Assembly: GCA_964577175.1 (NCBI GenBank)
Contig: CAZNYC010000099.1
Location: 1 to 15,155 of the forward strand
DNA: 15,155 nt
Origin: BS750m-G62 sp964577175
Lineage (GTDB): Bacteria; Planctomycetota; Phycisphaerae; FEN-1346
Reading direction: 5' to 3'
Positions 15,116 through 15,155 of the stretch are shown here, in pieces. The notes under the pieces were generated by a model. That model worked only from the letters and a program-made list of their open reading frames with translations, had not been told where the DNA came from and searched no databases. Every line of letters starts with the position of its first letter. Position 1 is the stretch's first letter. Position numbers and translations under genes: made by a program.

Positions 15116-15146
15116 GTGTGGCCCGGCCGGCTTGCCCGGCCGGGAG
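15116..15146. repeat. Partial copy of the 67-bp repeat family at the right edge
   Basis: GTGTGG (15116-15121), CCCGGCCGG (15122-15130), CTTG and CCCGGCCGGGAG (15135-15146) reproduce the junction between two units, with the same linker as the copy at 2811-2872. After this it reads GATGCG rather than AACACG, so the next unit is either diverged or truncated. It follows the nucleoside hydrolase gene by about 35 bases. Confidence 0.75.
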
Positions 15147-15155
15147 GATGCGCCG

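Overview
The window is strongly G+C-rich and carries ten protein-coding genes. Most start ATG with a recognisable purine-rich Shine-Dalgarno sequence. Four large genes encode predicted secreted proteins: a DUF4838 glycan-active protein, a right-handed beta-helix/pectate-lyase-like protein, a double beta-propeller PQQ-like protein and a secreted nucleoside hydrolase. This mix, the BamB/PQQ-like protein with its 'DIDAWTHYLYDASNN' signature, and hairpin-rich intergenic repeats suggest Planctomycetota (Phycisphaerae-like) or a near relative in the PVC group. This is inference from gene content; there is no rRNA or tRNA in the window to confirm it.

Layout. 1-200: three tandem copies of a 67-bp hairpin repeat running off the left edge. 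273-2726 (+): secreted DUF4838 protein with a C-terminal CBM9-like domain. 2727-2914: hairpin and repeat-filled gap between convergent genes. 2915-3895 (-): NAD+ synthase. 4090-6003 (-): secreted beta-helix protein with an FN3-like tail. 6004-6234: divergent regulatory region with a clear sigma70-type promoter for 6235-6630 (+), a PNPOx-like flavin-fold protein. 6631-6973: noncoding, hairpin-rich. 6974-7282 (+): TIGR04076-like protein. 7289-10375 (-): a tight three-gene operon of radical SAM/SPASM enzyme, EgtD-like methyltransferase and arginine-deiminase-like enzyme. 10376-10703: divergent promoter region. 10704-13931 (+): secreted protein fusing a methyltransferase-like domain to two beta-propellers. 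14064-15080 (+): secreted nucleoside hydrolase. 15081-15155: a further partial copy of the 67-bp repeat family.

How the genes may work together. The secreted proteins fit scavenging of polysaccharides and nucleosides outside the cytoplasm, but they are separate transcription units rather than one polysaccharide-utilisation locus. The most unusual unit is the 10375-to-7289 operon. The first two genes overlap by four bases (ATGA) and the last two are 17 bases apart. Its products are a radical SAM enzyme with an auxiliary cysteine-rich domain, an amino-acid-betaine-type methyltransferase whose substrate-pocket region looks changed from ergothioneine EgtD, and a guanidine-modifying enzyme with a complete catalytic set. 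No EgtB-type partner or obvious precursor peptide lies beside it. It is a good candidate for an undescribed modified-amino-acid or peptide pathway. The dispersed hairpin elements are the second item worth following, including one pair that shows a compensatory base-pair change.
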